NCBI RefSeq assembly: GCF_003400205.1 | Contig: NZ_QUQV01000004.1 | Location: forward strand, 186,001 to 250,000 | Direction of reading: 5' to 3' | Length of the DNA stretch: 64,000 nt | Source of the DNA: Bacillus sp. HNG | GTDB lineage: Bacteria > Bacillota > Bacilli > Bacillales > Bacillaceae_L | Shown: one piece after another, positions 50,482 through 59,820 of the stretch | How positions within the stretch are numbered: the stretch's first letter is position 1 | How the letters are laid out: every line of letters starts with the position of its first letter | The notes under the pieces: generated by a model | Databases searched by the model: none | Seen by the model: only the letters and a program-made list of their open reading frames with translations | What the model was told of the DNA's origin: nothing | Program-made: the position numbers and the translations under genes

Positions 50482-51612
50482 ATGGTTATTATTGAAGGAC
50501 TTCATTATAAAAATAATACCGGGATACGGATTGAAATTAGAGATGGAATCATTGAATCGATTGAACCGACTGATGTGAAAAGTGAAACCTATATTGCACC
50601 TGGATTTGTTGATTTACAAGTAAATGGATATATGGGGGTTGATTTTAATTCTCTTGATCTAACTGAATCCGATATTGAAAAGGTTTGTTTGAGTTTACTT
50701 GAACAAGGAGTGACGTCATTTTATCCAACAGTCATCACGAATTCCTCTGAAAATATGGTGAAACTGGTTGGAGAAATTTCAAATGCCGTTTCAAAAAATG
50801 AGCTTGCACGGCAGATGATTGCCGGTATTCATTTAGAAGGTCCATTTTTATCAGTCGAAGATGGACCGCGGGGGGCTCACAACCGGGAATATATTCAAGC
50901 TCCTGATTGGGAGTTTTTTAAGAAGTTAAATGAATCTGGCTTCATCAAAATCGTGACATTATCACCAGATTGGGAGCATGCGGAGGAGTTTATTAAATTA
51001 GCATCTGAATCAGGAATCCTTGTTTCCATTGGACATACAAATGCGAACTCAGTGCAGATTCAAAAAGCGGTTAAAGCAGGTGCGAAAATGTCGACCCATT
51101 TGGGTAACGGAGCACATGTCATGCTTCCAAGACATCCGAATTATTTGTGGGACCAGTTGGCAGAGAATGAGTTAGCAGCAACTGTGATTGCAGACGGATT
51201 TCACCTTCCAACCTCCGTGTTAAAAGTGATTGAAAAAGTGAAAAAGGAAAAAATGGTCATCATCAGTGATAGTGTGGCACTAGCAGGCTTGCCAGCAGGG
51301 GAATATACGGCTGCTGTTGGTGGGGAAGTGACATTAACAGAAGAAGGACGGCTTCATTTAAGAGGGGAGCCACGATTACTTGCTGGCTCAGCTCAAAGTA
51401 TCCTCTGGGGTGTAAACCGAATCGTTGAGATGGGAGTCACTGATTTACCTACTGCGATTGAAAAGGCATCTGTTTTACCTGCAAAAATCATGGGGCTCGA
51501 GCATGGTCTTCAAGTAGGGGCTCCCGCCGATCTTATTTTATATAAAAAGGGTATGGAAGTGACTGAAACAATCAAGGCTGGGAACGTTTTGTATAGGGGT
51601 GAAAAGGAATGA
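50482..51612 (+). CDS. nagA: N-acetylglucosamine-6-phosphate deacetylase
   Basis: 376 residues. The ATG at 50482 lies one base after the previous stop. NagA landmarks are APGFVDLQVNGYMGVDFN, GIHLEGPFLSVEDGPRGAHN with the metal-binding Glu, SIGHTNANSVQIQKAVKAGA, THLGNGAHVM and VIISDSVALAG with the catalytic Asp. It hydrolyses GlcNAc-6-phosphate to glucosamine-6-phosphate and acetate, feeding the NagB domain upstream. The stop overlaps the next start by 4 bases. Confidence 0.93.
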   Translation: MVIIEGLHYKNNTGIRIEIRDGIIESIEPTDVKSETYIAPGFVDLQVNGYMGVDFNSLDLTESDIEKVCLSLLEQGVTSFYPTVITNSSENMVKLVGEISNAVSKNELARQMIAGIHLEGPFLSVEDGPRGAHNREYIQAPDWEFFKKLNESGFIKIVTLSPDWEHAEEFIKLASESGILVSIGHTNANSVQIQKAVKAGAKMSTHLGNGAHVMLPRHPNYLWDQLAENELAATVIADGFHLPTSVLKVIEKVKKEKMVIISDSVALAGLPAGEYTAAVGGEVTLTEEGRLHLRGEPRLLAGSAQSILWGVNRIVEMGVTDLPTAIEKASVLPAKIMGLEHGLQVGAPADLILYKKGMEVTETIKAGNVLYRGEKE

Positions 51613-52361
51613 AGTATGCGCTGGAATACTATGAAAAAGTGAAAACATATATGGATCAAGTGATTGAAACGGAATCAGAGAATATCATGAAAGCCGCAGA
51701 AATAGTCGCAAATCAGATTAAGGAAGATAAAATTGTCTATGCCTACGGGCCAGGTGGACATTCAAATCTAGCATCCCAGGAGCTCTTTTTTCGTGCGGGT
51801 GGACTGATGCATGTCAGTGCCATTTTAGATGAAGGGACCTTATTAAGTGGTGGGGCACTAAGGTCGATGGCGATTGAACGAACACCTGGATACGGGAAAA
51901 TCGTGTTAGATGATTATGGATTACAATCGGGTGATCTATTAATTATTATTAATGCGTACGGGATAAATGCGGCTACAATCGATGCAGCTTTGGAAGCCAA
52001 GCGAGTAGGAGTAAAAACAATTGGCATATCCTCAAAACAGCATGCGCTAGACACACCAAAAGATCACCCTGCAAGGCATCCATCCAAACAAAATCTGCAT
52101 GATGTCGTCGACCTTGCCATTGATTCAAAAATCAATGTCGGGGATGCTGTAATTGAAATTGAAAATCTGGATCAAAAAGTGGGAGCCGTCTCAACTTTTG
52201 TTAATGCCTATATTGTCAATTCCATTTCCATGGAAGCGACGGCCAAACTAGTAGAACAAGGAATTCAGCCACCAATCTGGAAAAGTGGGAACGCTACTGG
52301 TGGCGACGAATGGAACAACCAATTTATTTCTCGTTTCAAACATAAGATTAAGAAGTTATAA
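51609..52361 (+). CDS. SIS-domain sugar isomerase-like protein (UPF0309 type)
   Basis: 250 residues. A SIS fold is indicated by IVYAYGPGGHSNLASQELFF, GDLLIIINAYGINAATIDAA and VKTIGISSKQHALDTPKDHP, which are phosphosugar-binding loops. It resembles UPF0309-type SIS proteins found in amino-sugar loci. SIS proteins isomerise phosphosugars or bind them as regulators or etherases. Tight coupling to nagA supports action on an amino-sugar phosphate. The exact reaction is unknown. Confidence 0.85.
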   Translation: MKYALEYYEKVKTYMDQVIETESENIMKAAEIVANQIKEDKIVYAYGPGGHSNLASQELFFRAGGLMHVSAILDEGTLLSGGALRSMAIERTPGYGKIVLDDYGLQSGDLLIIINAYGINAATIDAALEAKRVGVKTIGISSKQHALDTPKDHPARHPSKQNLHDVVDLAIDSKINVGDAVIEIENLDQKVGAVSTFVNAYIVNSISMEATAKLVEQGIQPPIWKSGNATGGDEWNNQFISRFKHKIKKL

Positions 52362-52439
52362 GGATGTTTCCCGTTACTCTAGAAGGGGCAATTGGTATAA
52401 TATTGGTATGTTAGTGGATAGAGAGATGAGGACAGAGAA

Positions 52440-53549
52440 ATGAAAACAAGAGGCCCGGGAGTTTTACGAGAACAAAATCAGAAAAAGGTTTTATCCCTTT
52501 TGCGCCAATATAAACAGACCTCAAGAAAAGATTTGGCGAAGGCGATGGGTGTTAGCAAAAATACCATTTCCCTGATTGTCGATCAATATGTGAAAGATGG
52601 CGTCATCAATGAGGTCGGAGTTAAAGATGTAAATAAGGCTGGTCGTCCAAAAATTGTTATTGAATTGAATCAGAATGCCTTCAAAGCGATTGGGATCGCT
52701 ATTCACCATGACGGTATTGAATATATGGTGACAGATTTTTATTTACAACCCGTTACTAGCGGATTTTGTGAGGTAGACGGAAAAGACTGGGAAAAGGTAT
52801 GTGGGGAGATTCTAAAAATAGTTGAGAGCCTGCTGAGCGAACATCCAGAAGTTATCGGTGTTGGCATTGGAATTCCTGGAATTGTGAATGCAAGTGAAGG
52901 CATTGTGTATCATTCTACAAATCTGGGTTGGAAGAATATCCAGGTAAGTGACCAGCTGGAAAAATCGATACCAGTGCCCATTATTATACAAAATAATGTT
53001 AATTTGGCTTCCTTGTGCTCAGCAGGGATTATGGATGAATCCTGTACCAGCAGCTCGTTTTATATTCGGATCGGCGATGGAATAGGCGGAGCTTTTACGG
53101 CAGCGGGTCAGATTTGGAATGGTGACAGCTGGACTTCTGGGGAAATTGGTCATATTTCGGTTGATCCAAACGGACCATTATGTGGCTGTGGCCAACGCGG
53201 CTGCTTAGAGAAAATGATAAGCCGGAAAGCCTTCCAGGAATGGCTAGATCAAATGGAGGATAAGGAGTTACCCGATGGTAGGGAGCAACTTCAGCAACAA
53301 ATTAAAAAGTATGGAATTTATTTAGCAACCTCCCTGATCAATATTATCCATTTGCTTAATCCGGGTACAATTGTAATTGATAGTCCCTATAACCAATATG
53401 GAGCTTTTCAAGAATCATTATTGAGTCATCTTGAGCAAAACGCCCTCAAAATTCCGTATTCCAAAACACAAATTTATTTTAATAATGAACCTTATTCTCA
53501 ATCCTTAGGTGCCGCAACCGCAGTCGTGTTGGATTTTGAAAGGGAGTAA
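52440..53549 (+). CDS. ROK-family transcriptional regulator
   Basis: 369 residues. An N-terminal winged helix (SRKDLAKAMGVSKNTISLIV) joins a ROK sugar-kinase-like domain with GVGIGIPGIVN, GDGIGGAFTAAG, the GEIGHIS stretch and the zinc motif CGCGQRGCLEKM. This is the NagC/XylR architecture: a repressor that releases DNA on binding a sugar or sugar phosphate. It has its own TATAAT element about 45 bases upstream and probably controls locus II. Confidence 0.92.
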   Translation: MKTRGPGVLREQNQKKVLSLLRQYKQTSRKDLAKAMGVSKNTISLIVDQYVKDGVINEVGVKDVNKAGRPKIVIELNQNAFKAIGIAIHHDGIEYMVTDFYLQPVTSGFCEVDGKDWEKVCGEILKIVESLLSEHPEVIGVGIGIPGIVNASEGIVYHSTNLGWKNIQVSDQLEKSIPVPIIIQNNVNLASLCSAGIMDESCTSSSFYIRIGDGIGGAFTAAGQIWNGDSWTSGEIGHISVDPNGPLCGCGQRGCLEKMISRKAFQEWLDQMEDKELPDGREQLQQQIKKYGIYLATSLINIIHLLNPGTIVIDSPYNQYGAFQESLLSHLEQNALKIPYSKTQIYFNNEPYSQSLGAATAVVLDFERE

Positions 53550-53585
53550 AGACAAGGCAGGGGTGAGACCCCTGTCTTTTTTTGG
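53550..53585 (+). terminator. Terminator of amino-sugar locus II
   Basis: GACA plus AGGGGT pairs with ACCCCTGTC, followed by seven T. Confidence 0.85.
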
Positions 53586-53749
53586 ATTGATTGTAGTTGG
53601 GATAGGGCAAAGCTGGGGCTAGCGGGCGAAGACGCATAATTAGATTCAAATCACCAAAACGAAACCGCCGGAAAATTGATCCCAAAGACAACTTCCACAG
53701 TTAGAGTCAATCTTTTATACCCCCACGTTTAATCAACCGCTCAACAGTT

Positions 53750-53778
53750 TTGCCACTGTTTATTAGTTTGTCTATAAT
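53750..53778 (+). promoter_or_regulatory. Sigma-A promoter of ribokinase operon
   Basis: TTGCCA at 53750-53755, a 17-base spacer, TATAAT at 53773-53778. Confidence 0.75.
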
Positions 53779-53823
53779 AAACCTTAGTAATATCTTGTTT
53801 TTTCAAAGATTGGGGGAAGTCAG

Positions 53824-54744
53824 ATGGCTGCGGATATTGTGGTTGTAGGTAGCTTGAATGTGGATATGGTGGTAAATGTGAAGCAGCGGCCAGAATGGGG
53901 AGAAACGGTTCTCGGTCATGGCTTTTTTACGGGAAATGGTGGAAAAGGTGGTAACCAAGCGTATGCAGCTGCGAGGCTTGGGGCTTCGGTTGCAATGCTC
54001 GGCTGCGTTGGAGAGGACATTTTTGGCGAGCAGCTTTTAAAAGGATTGAACGAAGTCGGAGTGGACACTTCTGCTATTGAAAAAATTCCCGACGTTTCGT
54101 CTGGCGTGGCTGTGATTAGCGTGAATGAAGATGGAGAAAACAGCATTATTGTTTCACCAGGTGCCAACGACCATGTGACACCTGAATATGTAAGAAAACG
54201 TGAGGAGATCATTAGTAAGGCAAAGCTTGTTATGATGCAACTCGAGATTCCTTTGGAAACAGTAATAGAAGTTGCAAATATTGCACATACATACAATGTT
54301 CCAGTTGTGCTCGACCCTGCTCCTGCACGAACGCTTCCTGATGAGCTTTATAAAAAAGTGACCTATCTCGTCCCGAATGAGAGTGAGTTAGGAGTTGTCG
54401 CAGATGAAAAAATTTTGGATACGGAATCTGCAAAAATGGCTGGCACGAAGTTATTGAAAAAAGGTGTTGATACAGTATTTGCAAAGCTAGGTGGAAAAGG
54501 AGTCGTTGTGTTGCGGGATAACGAAACATTCTTTGTTAACCCACACACAGTGTCCGTGGTTGATACGACGGCAGCGGGTGATGCATTTGCGGGTGCGCTC
54601 GCTACAGCACTCGTGAGCGGGAAAAATCTGCAAGAAGCCACTGAATTTGCAAATGTGGTCGGGGCGTTAACCGTTACAAAAAAAGGTGCTCAAGCCTCAA
54701 TGCCAACACGAGAAGAAACGCAAAATTTTGGAGGAAAACGATGA
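53824..54744 (+). CDS. rbsK: Ribokinase
   Basis: 306 residues. PfkB-family signatures are VVVGSLNVDMVV at the start, GGKGGNQAYAAARLG for substrate binding and DTTAAGDAFAGALATAL with the anion hole and catalytic Asp. It phosphorylates D-ribose to ribose-5-phosphate. It overlaps a nucleoside hydrolase gene by 4 bases, so its ribose probably comes from nucleosides. No rbs transporter genes are nearby. Confidence 0.9.
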   Translation: MAADIVVVGSLNVDMVVNVKQRPEWGETVLGHGFFTGNGGKGGNQAYAAARLGASVAMLGCVGEDIFGEQLLKGLNEVGVDTSAIEKIPDVSSGVAVISVNEDGENSIIVSPGANDHVTPEYVRKREEIISKAKLVMMQLEIPLETVIEVANIAHTYNVPVVLDPAPARTLPDELYKKVTYLVPNESELGVVADEKILDTESAKMAGTKLLKKGVDTVFAKLGGKGVVVLRDNETFFVNPHTVSVVDTTAAGDAFAGALATALVSGKNLQEATEFANVVGALTVTKKGAQASMPTREETQNFGGKR

Positions 54745-55658
54745 AGAAAATTATTTTTGATGTGGATACAGGAATAGATGATGCGATGGCGATTGCCTAT
54801 GCCGTTAATTCACCGGAGCTAGATATTCTTGGCTTAACTACAAGCTATGGAAATGTTGCGGTTGATGAGGCGACACGAAACACGCTAGCGGTTTTAGAGA
54901 AGCTAGGAAAAAAAATCCCGGTATTTGCGGGTTCGGAAAAGCCACTGTCTCGTGCGAATCGTGAAGGTTTTGCGAAAAAGGTACATGGAGAAGATGGTCT
55001 AGGAAATGTGTTGGATTTTGAACCTGCTGCATCCACTGAAACTCAGACTGCTGTTAATTTTATTATTGATCAGGTCAAAAAGCTTCCCAATGAGATAACC
55101 GTTATCGCAGTGGGACCGTTGACAAATCTTGCTCTCGCGCTTCAAAAGGCACCAGAGATTGTCGAACACGTTTCCGAAGTCGTGATCATGGGTGGTGCGG
55201 TCTTCGTACCGGGAAATGCAACACCACATGCTGAGGCGAATATTTTTACAGACCCCGAAGCGGCAAAAATCGTGTTGTCGTCGGGTTTACCGATAACTTT
55301 GATTGGTTTAGATGTGACGATGCAGACATTGTTGCCAAGAGATAAAGTAGATGCATGGCGTGGTTCAGAGGTTGGCGACTTTTTCGCAGACATGGTCAGC
55401 TTTTATCATGACTTTTACGAGTCCGCTAACCCAGGAATCGGTGGTTGTGGCCTCCACGATCCATTGGCAGTTGGTGTAGCGATTGATCCGAGCTTAGTGA
55501 AGACGAAGTACATAGCAGTTGACGTGATTTCTGAAGGAAAAGAAGATGGCAGAACAGTACCAGTACCGGAAGGAAATCCAAAAATCCAAGTATGCACCGA
55601 GGTCGACGCGTCAACATTTTTAGATCACTTTTTAAAAAGAGTGCCCACTGCACAATAG
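54741..55658 (+). CDS. Inosine/uridine-preferring nucleoside hydrolase
   Basis: 305 residues. The family N-terminus DVDTGIDDAMAIAYA holds the calcium-binding Asp cluster. It continues with LTTSYGNVAVDEATRNTLA, HGEDGLGNVL, ITVIAVGPLTNLALAL and VVIMGGAVFVPGNATPHAEA. It cleaves nucleosides to base plus ribose. The gene is co-transcribed with ribokinase, which then phosphorylates the ribose. Base preference cannot be read from sequence. Confidence 0.92.
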   Translation: MKKIIFDVDTGIDDAMAIAYAVNSPELDILGLTTSYGNVAVDEATRNTLAVLEKLGKKIPVFAGSEKPLSRANREGFAKKVHGEDGLGNVLDFEPAASTETQTAVNFIIDQVKKLPNEITVIAVGPLTNLALALQKAPEIVEHVSEVVIMGGAVFVPGNATPHAEANIFTDPEAAKIVLSSGLPITLIGLDVTMQTLLPRDKVDAWRGSEVGDFFADMVSFYHDFYESANPGIGGCGLHDPLAVGVAIDPSLVKTKYIAVDVISEGKEDGRTVPVPEGNPKIQVCTEVDASTFLDHFLKRVPTAQ

Positions 55659-55665
55659 AATTTTT

Positions 55666-55700
55666 GAACCCATGCTATAAAAATAGTAGCATGGGTTCAA
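55666..55700 (+). terminator. Hairpin terminator after nucleoside hydrolase gene
   Basis: A 12-bp stem GAACCCATGCTA / TAGCATGGGTTC followed by AATTGTTG; the T run is poor. Confidence 0.7.
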
Positions 55701-55733
55701 TTGTTGTAATATTGTTATAATATATAAATTTTT

Positions 55734-55788
55734 TAGGGACACGAAATCTCTGTCTCAAATGGATGGGATAGAGAAATCTCCGTCCCAA
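55734..55788 (+). repeat. Degenerate GGGAC-family pair A16
   Basis: Two units with GGGACACGAAATCTCTGTCTC and GGGATAGAGAAATCTCCGTCCC, a divergent subtype in which GAAATCTC replaces GGTTC. Confidence 0.5.
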
Positions 55789-55805
55789 TAGAAGGTGGCA
55801 TTGTA

Positions 55806-56954
55806 ATGGAACAGCAGGTTGTAGCATTTTTAAAAGAGAAAGAGTCTGAAATGGTGGAGGTTTTGAAGGGCTTAGTAGAGTTGGAATCTCCGTCTCACGA
55901 TAAGGAAGCGGTAGACCAGGTGGGCGAGCAGGTTCAGGACCTTTATAAAAAATATGTAGGTGGCTCGGTTCAGAAGTTTAACAATGAGCATTTCGGGGAT
56001 CACTTTCGCTGTGAGTTTGGTGAGGGTGATGAGCAAATATTGATTTTAGCGCATATGGACACAGTTTGGCCAAAGGGCACGCTTGAAGAAATTCCATTCC
56101 GGATTGATGGAGACAAGCTTTACGGACCAGGTTCATTCGATATGAAGGGCGGCATCGTCCAAGGGTTGTTTGCACTACATGCGCTCAAGACACTCCAAGT
56201 TCCTTTGAAAACAAAGGTTGTTATGTTGTTTACGACAGATGAGGAGATTGGAAGTGAGTCTTCACGCGAGCTAATCGAAGTAGAAGCGAAAAAGAGCAAA
56301 TATGTGCTTGTTCTAGAATCCGCGGCAGCATCTACGAAAGGAAAGCTAAAAACCTCTCGCAAAGGTGTCGGTATGTTCACGATACAAGTAAAGGGACGTG
56401 CAGCACACTCCGGCATTGAGCCCGAAAAAGGCATTAGTGCAATTGAGGAGCTTGCTCGACAAACCCTTTATTTGCACGGCTTAACGGACTTCGAAAAAGG
56501 AACAACCTTAAATGTTGGATTAGTAAAAGGCGGAAGTGCATCCAACGTGGTGGCTGCTGAAGCGGAGGCAGAATTGGATTTGCGTGTGAAAAACACCGCC
56601 GAATTTAATCGAATCATTCCGTTGATTCAAGGCTTGACGCCATCTAAGGAAGGCTTAACCATCGAGGTTACAGGTGGCATCAACCGTCCAGTTATGGTAA
56701 AAACACCAGAGATCACTAAAATGTTTGAAACAGCGAAGGAAATAGCGAAGGAATACCTTGATTTTGACTTAGAAGACCAAGCAAGTGGTGGCGGTAGTGA
56801 CGGTAGCTTTGCTTCACAATTTGCGCCAACCTTGGATGGGTTAGGACCAGTTGGTGACGGTGCTCACGCTTCAAACGAGCATTTACTTATCTCACAAATG
56901 CCGGTTAGAAGTGCGTTGGTTGCGTTATTGATTGAAAAACTGGCGAATGAGTAA
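55806..56954 (+). CDS. M20-family metallopeptidase, carboxypeptidase G2-like
   Basis: 382 residues with no signal peptide. Metal-site motifs are LILAHMDTVWPKGT (His), GPGSFDMKGGIVQG (bridging Asp) and TTDEEIGSESSREL (Glu pair), with HASNEHLL near the end. The dimerisation domain (about 185-295) contains GRAAHSGIEPEKGISAIEE. The family cleaves C-terminal or amide-linked residues from peptides or folate-like compounds. Substrate unknown; it may serve amino acid salvage. Confidence 0.9.
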   Translation: MEQQVVAFLKEKESEMVEVLKGLVELESPSHDKEAVDQVGEQVQDLYKKYVGGSVQKFNNEHFGDHFRCEFGEGDEQILILAHMDTVWPKGTLEEIPFRIDGDKLYGPGSFDMKGGIVQGLFALHALKTLQVPLKTKVVMLFTTDEEIGSESSRELIEVEAKKSKYVLVLESAAASTKGKLKTSRKGVGMFTIQVKGRAAHSGIEPEKGISAIEELARQTLYLHGLTDFEKGTTLNVGLVKGGSASNVVAAEAEAELDLRVKNTAEFNRIIPLIQGLTPSKEGLTIEVTGGINRPVMVKTPEITKMFETAKEIAKEYLDFDLEDQASGGGSDGSFASQFAPTLDGLGPVGDGAHASNEHLLISQMPVRSALVALLIEKLANE

Positions 56955-57022
56955 GGGACATGGGGAAAGGTCCAGTGTCCAAGGAAATCGTGTGGGACGA
57001 GGGACCTGTCCCACTGTCCCAA
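56954..57022 (+). repeat. GGGAC-family palindromic repeats, units A17 and A18
   Basis: GGGACATGGGGAAAGGTCC with GTGTCC, then GGGACGAGGGACCTGTCCC with outer CTGTCCC. A17 starts at the stop codon of the M20 gene. Confidence 0.8.
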
Positions 57023-57039
57023 AAAGTTTCCGAATTGTT

Positions 57040-57068
57040 TAGACAACTATTCATGATACTGTTATAAT
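57040..57068 (+). promoter_or_regulatory. Sigma-A promoter of purU
   Basis: TAGACA at 57040-57045, a 17-base spacer, TATAAT at 57063-57068. Confidence 0.7.
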
Positions 57069-57099
57069 ATTCCTCATTAATTATTGTGAGGTAATGATC

Positions 57100-57987
57100 A
57101 TGTATTTTAACAAGGAAGAGTTTCAAAGCAAACACCAAAATCATGGAAGGCTATTGGTGAGTTGTCCGGACCAACCGGGGATCGTGATGGCCATTTCTGC
57201 ATTTTTATATTCATTTGATGCCAATATCATTGAGTCCAGTCAGTATTCTACTCATCATCAAGAAGGAACATTTTATCTTCGAATTGAATTTGAATGCCCA
57301 TCCTTAACGGAGAAAAAGTCAGAGATGGAGTCTGCATTTTTAGAAGTTGCCGAAAAATTTTCAATGAAGTGGAAGCTAATTGACGTTCAAAATGTGAAAA
57401 GAACGGCGATCTTTGTTTCCAAGCAACTTCACTGTTTGCACGAACTTTTGTGGGAATGGCAAAGTGGCGACTTAATGACGGAGATTGCACTAGTCGTGAG
57501 CAATCATGAAGATGCAAGACCAGTTGTTGAAAATCTAGGCATTCCGTTTGTCTACATTCCAGCGAACAAAGATATCCGCAAACAGGTGGAGGAACAGCAA
57601 TTACAGCTTTTAAAAGACTATGACATTGATTTGATCGTGCTTGCGCGTTACATGCAGGTGTTAACACCCGATTTTGTTGCGGCTTATCCAAATCAAATTA
57701 TTAACATCCACCACTCATTTCTGCCAGCGTTTGTCGGGGCAAGACCGTATGAGCGTGCTTATACACGCGGGGTAAAACTAATCGGAGCAACCTCTCATTA
57801 TGTAACGAACGATCTGGACGAGGGCCCAATTATTGAACAAGACATTGCACGTGTGGATCACCGTGACGATGTAGCGCGATTGAAGAAAATTGGTCAATCC
57901 GTCGAACGAAGCGTGCTTGCGCGTGGAGTGAAATGGCATCTTGAGGACCGAATTATCGTGGATCATAATAAGACAATTGTGTTTTAA
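57100..57987 (+). CDS. purU: Formyltetrahydrofolate deformylase
   Basis: 295 residues. An N-terminal ACT domain (GRLLVSCPDQPGIVMAISAF) is followed by a formyltransferase-fold domain with the catalytic Asn-His-Asp set: NIHHSFLPAFVGARPYERA and SHYVTNDLDEGPIIEQDI. It hydrolyses 10-formyl-tetrahydrofolate to formate and tetrahydrofolate, balancing one-carbon pools for purine synthesis. The ATG at 57100 is 7 bases after GTGAGGT; the ATG at 57094 is too close. A sigma-A promoter and a terminator make it monocistronic. Confidence 0.93.
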   Translation: MYFNKEEFQSKHQNHGRLLVSCPDQPGIVMAISAFLYSFDANIIESSQYSTHHQEGTFYLRIEFECPSLTEKKSEMESAFLEVAEKFSMKWKLIDVQNVKRTAIFVSKQLHCLHELLWEWQSGDLMTEIALVVSNHEDARPVVENLGIPFVYIPANKDIRKQVEEQQLQLLKDYDIDLIVLARYMQVLTPDFVAAYPNQIINIHHSFLPAFVGARPYERAYTRGVKLIGATSHYVTNDLDEGPIIEQDIARVDHRDDVARLKKIGQSVERSVLARGVKWHLEDRIIVDHNKTIVF

Positions 57988-57992
57988 CTAGT

Positions 57993-58022
57993 AGGAGCGC
58001 CACTCGTGGTGCTCCTTTTTTT
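57993..58022 (+). terminator. Terminator after purU
   Basis: GGAGCGCCAC TC GTGGTGCTCC followed by TTTTTTT. Confidence 0.88.
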
Positions 58023-58085
58023 GAAGGGAAGGATAAATTTTTTATTTATCGAATACCTTTTATAGGAAGTAAAAGGGGGGATAGG

Positions 58086-58679
58086 GTGCGTGAACTCGTT
58101 CAGAAAGCATTTTTATCATTACTTGGTGTGTTTTTGTTTGTTGTTTTTATGAAAAGCGAACACTACCTAAATTTCCTTTTCATCCACTTCTTCATAGAAT
58201 TTGTCATTTATATTCTCATCATAATGTTTATAGTATGGGTAGTTAAAAAGTTAAATAAGTGGATGTCCGCTTTGCGATATAAGCTTTCAATTGGAATAAT
58301 GGCAAGCCTTTTTATTGTTTTTTTCTTTACATATGAATTATTTACCCCCTATTTTTACCCTGAAGATTATTTAAAAAAGGTTGGATTTGAAAAGGTTGAG
58401 GTACTTCGTCAACTTACGAATCCTGAACTTACTAATAAAGAGCGTGACCGCCTAGCGAAAGATGCAGTCGTGAAGGAAATGGCAGCTTCCTTTTCGATGA
58501 TAGGACATTACCCCAACATTGAATTTAATGAGCAGGGTGAAGTTTTTGATTTTAGACGCCGATATAATCAATATGAGTTAATTTTTGAAAGTAAATATCC
58601 TGAATTAAAAAAATTTCAATATACTTTCGCAAAAGAAGGAATGGAATTTAAAATAATAGGGTTTGGAGAATACCACTAG
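58086..58679 (+). CDS. Membrane protein of unknown function
   Basis: 197 residues, GTG start behind AAAGGGGGGATAGG. Three transmembrane helices fill residues 8-25, 35-55 and 65-88, followed by a charged domain of about 105 residues (KKVGFEKVEVLRQLTNPELT ... EMAASFSMIGHYPNIEFNEQ). No family is recognised. It stands alone between purU and a PRPP synthetase gene; a GGTTTCC-type hairpin follows the stop. Confidence 0.65.
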   Translation: MRELVQKAFLSLLGVFLFVVFMKSEHYLNFLFIHFFIEFVIYILIIMFIVWVVKKLNKWMSALRYKLSIGIMASLFIVFFFTYELFTPYFYPEDYLKKVGFEKVEVLRQLTNPELTNKERDRLAKDAVVKEMAASFSMIGHYPNIEFNEQGEVFDFRRRYNQYELIFESKYPELKKFQYTFAKEGMEFKIIGFGEYH

Positions 58680-58807
58680 GTTACTTGAAACCTGTAAAAT
58701 CGGGGTTTCCAATTTATTTCTGTCGAAATTTGTAACTTGGCACTATGTAAAGATTGTAAAGATAGGTTATATTATATATAGACTATATTTTGCATGGAGG
58801 ACGAACA

Positions 58808-59758
58808 GTGGCTTACCAATTGAATGAGTGTTTTAAAATGTTTAGTTTAAATTCAAATCCAGAACTAGCAGAGGAAATGGCATCGTTACTCGGTTGTGAG
58901 TTGGGGAAATGTTCAGTTTCACGTTTCAGTGATGGGGAAATTCATATTAATATAGATGAAAGTGTACGTGGAAGTGAAGTTTATTTGATTCAATCAACTT
59001 CACAACCCGCAAACGAGCATGTGATGGAATTATTGATCATGATTGATGCGCTTAAAAGAGCTTCTGCCAAAAACATCAATGTTGTGATTCCGTATTATGG
59101 GTATGCCCGACAGGATCGTAAGGCGCGCTCACGTGAACCAATTACGGCTAAGCTCATTGCGAATTTACTTGAAAAAGCGGGTGCGACCAGAGTCTTGACA
59201 ATGGACCTTCACGCACCACAAATTCAAGGATTCTTTGATATTCCTGTGGATCAATTGCTAGGTGTGCCACTTCTGGCGCAATATTTTACTGATAAAGGGC
59301 TTGAGGATGTCGTCGTGGTTGCGCCTGACCAAGGTGGAGTTGTGCGTGCAAGAAAATTAGCAAGTCAACTAAATGTACCAATTGCCTTTATCGATAAACG
59401 TCGCCCGAAGCCAAATGTGGCACAAATCATGAACATCGTGGGGAATATCGAAGGGAAAAATGCGATCATTATCGACGACTTAATCGATACAGCCGGAACG
59501 ATAACCATTGCTGCAAAAGCTTTAAAGGAAATGGGGGCAAAAGGAGTATACGCATGCTGCACGCACCCAGTCTTATCCGGTCCAGCAATTGAAAGAATCG
59601 AATCTTCGCCAATTCAGGAATTGGTCGTCACAAATACCATTCAATTACCAGAAGAAAAACAAATCGATAAAATCACAACCATTTCCGTGGCTCAATTGCT
59701 AGTTAATGCAATCGACCGCATACACAATGAAAGAGCTGTGAGTCCTTTATTTGAATAG
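58808..59758 (+). CDS. prs: Ribose-phosphate pyrophosphokinase paralogue
   Basis: 316 residues, the usual length. The GTG at 58808 follows GGAGGACGAACA. Class I PRPP synthetase motifs are present: [36 protein letters not shown] (ATP loop), KRRPKPNVA (flexible loop) and [12 protein letters not shown] (PRPP loop). The usual PDHGG site reads PDQGG, a His-to-Gln change. It stands alone rather than beside glmU (gcaD), so it may be a second, specialised copy; the main prs would be elsewhere. It makes PRPP from ribose-5-phosphate and ATP. Confidence 0.9.
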   Translation: MAYQLNECFKMFSLNSNPELAEEMASLLGCELGKCSVSRFSDGEIHINIDESVRGSEVYLIQSTSQPANEHVMELLIMIDALKRASAKNINVVIPYYGYARQDRKARSREPITAKLIANLLEKAGATRVLTMDLHAPQIQGFFDIPVDQLLGVPLLAQYFTDKGLEDVVVVAPDQGGVVRARKLASQLNVPIAFIDKRRPKPNVAQIMNIVGNIEGKNAIIIDDLIDTAGTITIAAKALKEMGAKGVYACCTHPVLSGPAIERIESSPIQELVVTNTIQLPEEKQIDKITTISVAQLLVNAIDRIHNERAVSPLFE

Positions 59759-59765
59759 AAAAATG

Positions 59766-59803
59766 AGCGGAGGCTGTTCCACTGAGTGGGGCGGCTTTTT
59801 TTT
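59766..59803 (+). terminator. Terminator after PRPP synthetase gene
   Basis: An imperfect stem around AGGCTGTTCCACT / AGTGGGGCGGCT followed by eight T. Confidence 0.75.
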
Positions 59804-59820
59804 GGTGAATATCAAGTTAA

